Source: a bacterium (GTDB taxonomy: Bacteria > SZUA-79 > Acidulodesulfobacterales > Acidulodesulfobacteraceae). Taken from it: a DNA stretch of 36,718 nt. Positions 34,461 through 36,718 of this stretch are shown in pieces. A program made the position numbers and the translations under genes. Where the stretch lies: positions 1 through 36,718 of the forward strand of contig JAKAKF010000222.1 of NCBI GenBank assembly GCA_021813595.1, in the 5' to 3' direction. The number at the start of each line of letters is the position of its first letter. Position 1 is the stretch's first letter. The notes beneath the pieces were generated by a model. The model searched no databases. It was given only the letters and a program-made list of their open reading frames with translations, and was not told where the DNA came from.

Positions 34461-35264
34461 TTACTGCGGATTTGCTACGGTTACGGAAACCCCGCCCGAT
34501 TGCGAATACGACGGCTCGTTAGGCGCCTGAGTAGTTATCGTAATATTGATGTTGCAGTTATATACGCCGGTTGAAGAGTTCTGCTTGCAAGTAGTACCAG
34601 GACCGCCAGGACCTTTCGGTTTTGGTCTTGCAGGTTGGGGATTAGGTTGAACAATATTATTTAAAATTTCGCCCAAAAAATACCGCAAATCATTTCGCCA
34701 ATTTAAATTTAGCGACTGCTTGGAATTAAGATTGGAAAGCAAAAGATACAATTCGACGTCGGTTAATTTTGATAATAATTTATTTAACTCCTTTTTGCTC
34801 AATGAGTTCAACAGCTTATAAAGTTGACTACTCGTTAATGTGTTCAACAGATAATATAACTGATTCGAATTTAACGGGTGCAGTAGATTATAAAATTGTT
34901 TCGGGGATAACGACGACAAAATTCCGTTAAGCTGACTGGAATTTAGCGGGATTAGAACTCCATACAGGTCTGCCGGACTCAAGATAGATAAAACCGAATT
35001 TAGTTGTTGTCCGCTTAAAAGTGAAAGAACGCTGTTTGTCTGGCTGGGACTCAATGGATATAAAAGGCTGTAAAGGTTTTTATTAGATAAACAGCTTAAT
35101 GCATTATAAACCTGCGTTCCGGTCGTCATGCTCAACAATTGGCTTTGCGTCGGCGCAGAGCAGGTTCCGGCATATACGGGTTTTACAAAACCGATATTTA
35201 CGTAAATTGCGCTAAAAAATAATACTGCTAATATTATCAGCAACTGGATATGACGTCGGTACAT
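34461..35264 (-). CDS. Secreted protein with eleven 12-residue leucine-rich repeats
   Basis: A 267-residue exported protein. The signal peptide is RRHIQLLIILAVLFFSAIYV with cleavage after PVYA near residue 32. Residues 53-184 consist of eleven consecutive units of exactly 12 residues, consensus [YN]-x-L-L-x-x-L-S-x-x-Q-L (for example NSVLSLLSGQQL, YYLLNTLTSSQL, YKLLNSLSKKEL). A Pro/Gly linker (207-224) leads to a Ser/Thr-rich tail with two cysteines. I do not recognise the family; a short-helix solenoid is a reasonable guess. A strong AAGGAGGTGA ribosome site lies 6 nt before the ATG, inside the 3' end of the overlapping pilin-like gene (53-bp overlap). It is probably exported or displayed together with the pilin-like proteins. 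Confidence 0.75.
   Translation of the reverse strand: MYRRHIQLLIILAVLFFSAIYVNIGFVKPVYAGTCSAPTQSQLLSMTTGTQVYNALSCLSNKNLYSLLYPLSPSQTNSVLSLLSGQQLNSVLSILSPADLYGVLIPLNSSQLNGILSSLSPKQFYNLLHPLNSNQLYYLLNTLTSSQLYKLLNSLSKKELNKLLSKLTDVELYLLLSNLNSKQSLNLNWRNDLRYFLGEILNNIVQPNPQPARPKPKGPGGPGTTCKQNSSTGVYNCNINITITTQAPNEPSYSQSGGVSVTVANPQ
34713..35108 (-). repeat. Eleven tandem 36-bp coding repeats
   Basis: The DNA encoding residues 53-184 of the secreted repeat protein is a head-to-tail array of 36-bp units without any spacing change. The nucleotide copies have diverged while the protein pattern [YN]xLLxxLSxxQL is kept, which indicates an old array under protein-level selection rather than a recent expansion. 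Confidence 0.8.
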
Positions 35265-35736
35265 CGGAGTTCACCTCCTTATAAAGAATATTATTTACGG
35301 CGCAATAAACTATTAGTTCATAATTTCCCGTTTTTTGATTTAACTGAAAAAAAGATATTTCGTTTCCAATTCCCTGCGTATTGCAACCAGCCCCCGTATT
35401 AAAACTGCTAAAAACACATATTGGATTAGTTTGTGAAGGCTCATCTGTTGGTTTATTAAATGGGCATACGCCTGATACGGAAAATTTTTGAGTCGGCGTC
35501 GGCGGCATAGCAGCATTCTCCAAATTTCTCCTTATCGTAGCCATTGCTTGCGTCATCGAATTGTTTGAATGGAGATACTGTTCATTGGTCATATAGTCGT
35601 TTATCCCCCACATAACTACTTGATACAGCCCTATGGACAAGATGCCGATAAGCAGAATCGTCATCACTAATTCTATAAGCGTAAACCCATCCCTATTTTT
35701 TTTAATACTATTCAAAGTCTTAATTATCATTTTCAT
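35212..35736 (-). CDS. Type IV prepilin-like protein (PilW/GspJ-like)
   Basis: A 174-residue protein with a class III leader: KKNRDG followed by FTLIELVMTILLIGILSIGLYQVVMW, the prepilin-peptidase cleavage site (G-F-T-L-I-E) and N-terminal helix of type IV pilins. The globular part has Cys pairs (VCPFNKP, NPICVFSS, AGCNTQG, VYCAVNN). Length and the helix-proximal YLHSNNSMTQAMATIRRNLE region suggest a minor pilin of the PilW/GspJ type. It stops at VADNISSIIF, earlier than most such proteins, and its last 53 bp overlap the repeat-protein gene. It lies 76 bp after the other pilin-like gene, with a palindromic repeat in between. Confidence 0.8.
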   Translation of the reverse strand: MKMIIKTLNSIKKNRDGFTLIELVMTILLIGILSIGLYQVVMWGINDYMTNEQYLHSNNSMTQAMATIRRNLENAAMPPTPTQKFSVSGVCPFNKPTDEPSQTNPICVFSSFNTGAGCNTQGIGNEISFFQLNQKTGNYELIVYCAVNNILYKEVNSDVPTSYPVADNISSIIF

Positions 35737-35757
35737 AAAAATTTAAGAATATACCTT

Positions 35758-35806
35758 GTCATTCCTGCGAAAGCCCTGTCGTCATTCCGGCCTTCGCGGG
35801 AATGAC
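35758..35806. repeat. REP-like palindrome between two pilin genes
   Basis: GTCATTCCTGCGAAAG (35758-35773) and the reverse complement of CCTTCGCGGGAATGAC (35791-35806) differ at two bases, so the 49 bp form a hairpin. Within it a second GTCATTCC starts at 35781. The GTCATTCCCGCGAA-type repeat is common as a dispersed palindrome in many proteobacterial genomes. It is GC-richer than its surroundings. Confidence 0.75.
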
Positions 35807-35812
35807 GAATCG

Positions 35813-36355
35813 TTAATAATCCGCATAAACCGTCGAAAGAGTCACGTAGGGGTAATTTGCCGGAGCCGCCGGACAAGAAGTTCCTCCGCCGTTTGCCGCA
35901 AACCAGCCGGTTTGAACTATGGTCTGGATAAAATTGGTCGAACTTCCGCTAATAGTTCTGTTTCCGTTAGTATCTGTAAAATCAACGTTGCTTGCCGTTA
36001 TCTTTGTGTAAAAACATTCGTTGTTTACAACGGTCGGACCCTGAGGCGTAACATAGAAGGTTGACGGACAATTCCAAGTATCCGGATTGCCGCTGTCGCA
36101 TGCGCCTACGGTATTATTAAACGCTCTGCATACTCCGCTGAGCGGCGTTCCCCCGTTCCTGCAGTAATTCAGCGCTGCCATTTCCCGTTTAGCTAAGTTT
36201 AGGGCGGTTTCTTCGTTTACAATGTTTATGCTCTTTGCCGAACCGGCGATGAAGCTTTCGGTTATCGCGCCCATAGCCAGTCCGATTATAATAATCGTAA
36301 AAACTATTTCTATAAGACTGAATCCGTTTTTACCGATATAACCCGTCTTAGCCAT
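35813..36355 (-). CDS. Type IV prepilin-like protein (PilV/GspI-like)
   Basis: A 180-residue prepilin. The leader MAKTGYIGKNG is followed by FSLIEIVFTIIIIGLAMGAI, the type III cleavage site with Glu at position +5. Next comes NIVNEETALNLAKREMAALN, a helix typical of GspI/PilV-type minor pilins (A-x-x-L-A-x-x-x-M). The globular part has several cysteines (NYCRNGG, GVCRAF, WNCPSTF, NECFYTK, TSCPAAP). I chose the ATG at 36355 because it gives a normal 11-residue leader; an in-frame ATG at 36406 would give 28 residues and neither has a Shine-Dalgarno sequence. It is first of three minus-strand genes that may form one export module. Confidence 0.82.
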   Translation of the reverse strand: MAKTGYIGKNGFSLIEIVFTIIIIGLAMGAITESFIAGSAKSINIVNEETALNLAKREMAALNYCRNGGTPLSGVCRAFNNTVGACDSGNPDTWNCPSTFYVTPQGPTVVNNECFYTKITASNVDFTDTNGNRTISGSSTNFIQTIVQTGWFAANGGGTSCPAAPANYPYVTLSTVYADY

Positions 36356-36640
36356 TTTATTCCGCTTGCGTACATTCTGCCTTGCGTTACGCCCGATTTT
36401 ATCCATTTTTATAATTGTAATTATTATAATATTAACTTATTGAATTATTTTTAAATTATATCCTAATTTTAAATAAATGTAAAAAATGTAAAATATCGTT
36501 AATATCGTTAATATTTTTCGTTTTTTTCGCTATTATTTTCTTCCATTTTTTTTAAAATGTAATATAATAAGGATTTTATATAATTTTAAATATAAATAAA
36601 CTCAATAAATTTTATTTAGTATATTTCAATATCTTACATT

Positions 36641-36718
36641 ATGAATAAACTAAGTACGGGCAATGCTAAAAAAGCTTTAACCGAAAATAAACCCCTTAAA
36701 GCTCTCGGCATAGTTTTC
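36641..36718 (+). CDS. kup: Probable Kup-type potassium transporter, first 26 codons (cut by window end)
   Basis: An ATG at 36641 opens a plus-strand frame that runs off the right edge. The 26 residues begin MNKLSTGNAKKAL and end KPLKALGIVF. Kup/HAK K+ uptake proteins start with such a short polar lead followed by L-x-A-L-G-(I/V)-V-(F/Y)-G-D-I-G-T-S-P, so the end fits the first membrane helix of that family just before its signature. The evidence is thin because the diagnostic part is outside. The upstream 285 bp are AT-rich with a small tandem ATATCGTTA repeat (36493-36510) and a TATAAT at 36563-36568. Confidence 0.5.
   Translation, partial: MNKLSTGNAKKALTENKPLKALGIVF

Noticed and set aside
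34713..35108. CRISPR array because of regular 36-bp periodicity
   Set aside because: Units are contiguous with no spacers, diverged at DNA level, and encode an in-frame 12-residue protein repeat behind a signal peptide.

Overview
The window is about 36.7 kb of AT-rich DNA from a Gram-negative bacterium. Gram-negative traits are an outer-membrane porin, type IV pilin-like proteins and periplasmic c-type cytochrome assembly. The gene set (hrcA-grpE-dnaK-dnaJ under CIRCE, System II cytochrome c biogenesis, pepQ-efp-accB-accC, a sigma-54-like promoter on a PII/ammonium-transporter cluster) fits a deltaproteobacterial-type lineage. The acidophilic sulfur-cycling group Ca. Acidulodesulfobacterales is a guess, not something shown here. 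I see no tRNA, rRNA, CRISPR array, integrase or intact insertion sequence. Most of the window is chromosomal housekeeping DNA.

Layout. 1-2750: the 5' part of a cation/proton antiporter, a CelD/BcsL-type acetyltransferase, a zinc-ribbon membrane protein and DciA. 2771-7961: heat-shock operon hrcA-grpE-dnaK-dnaJ (minus strand) behind a sigma-70-like promoter and a CIRCE operator. 8072-11758: resB-ccsA (cytochrome c maturation) and a DUF1015 protein on the plus strand. 11770-18066: a five-gene minus-strand signalling operon with a perfect TTGACA/TATAAT promoter, encoding a VWA protein, a zinc-ribbon/FHA protein, a degenerate-kinase/PP2C fusion, a receptor Ser/Thr kinase ending in a cytochrome c domain, and a small secreted protein. 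18094-20094: a PilB/GspE-type ATPase and a bidirectional terminator. 20098-23564: amt, glnB and a BBP2-type porin (minus strand) behind a sigma-54-like promoter. 23752-29322: lplA-like ligase, gcvH, accC, accB, efp, pepQ and a small TPR-like gene. 29397-32105: glnD. 32354-34316: a two-TM K+ channel and purU. 34461-36355: two prepilin-like proteins and a secreted protein built of eleven 12-residue repeats. 36641-end: the first 26 codons of a probable Kup K+ transporter.

The most interesting locus is 11770-17991. The kinase has an intact cytoplasmic catalytic domain, one membrane span, a basic linker and a periplasmic CxxCH cytochrome domain, so haem chemistry outside the membrane could control phosphorylation inside. 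The same operon supplies a phosphatase (PP2C), a phosphothreonine reader (FHA) and a possible substrate or scaffold (VWA with a Thr-rich tail). The haem-attachment machinery (ResB/CcsA) is encoded 2-4 kb away. Second in interest are the 12-residue-repeat secreted protein in the pilin cluster and a compact palindromic, RNA-like element at 34350-34445 whose core 18-mer recurs at 21953.

GlnD, GlnB (Tyr51 conserved) and Amt form a coherent nitrogen-sensing set, and the porin probably joins them under sigma-54 control.
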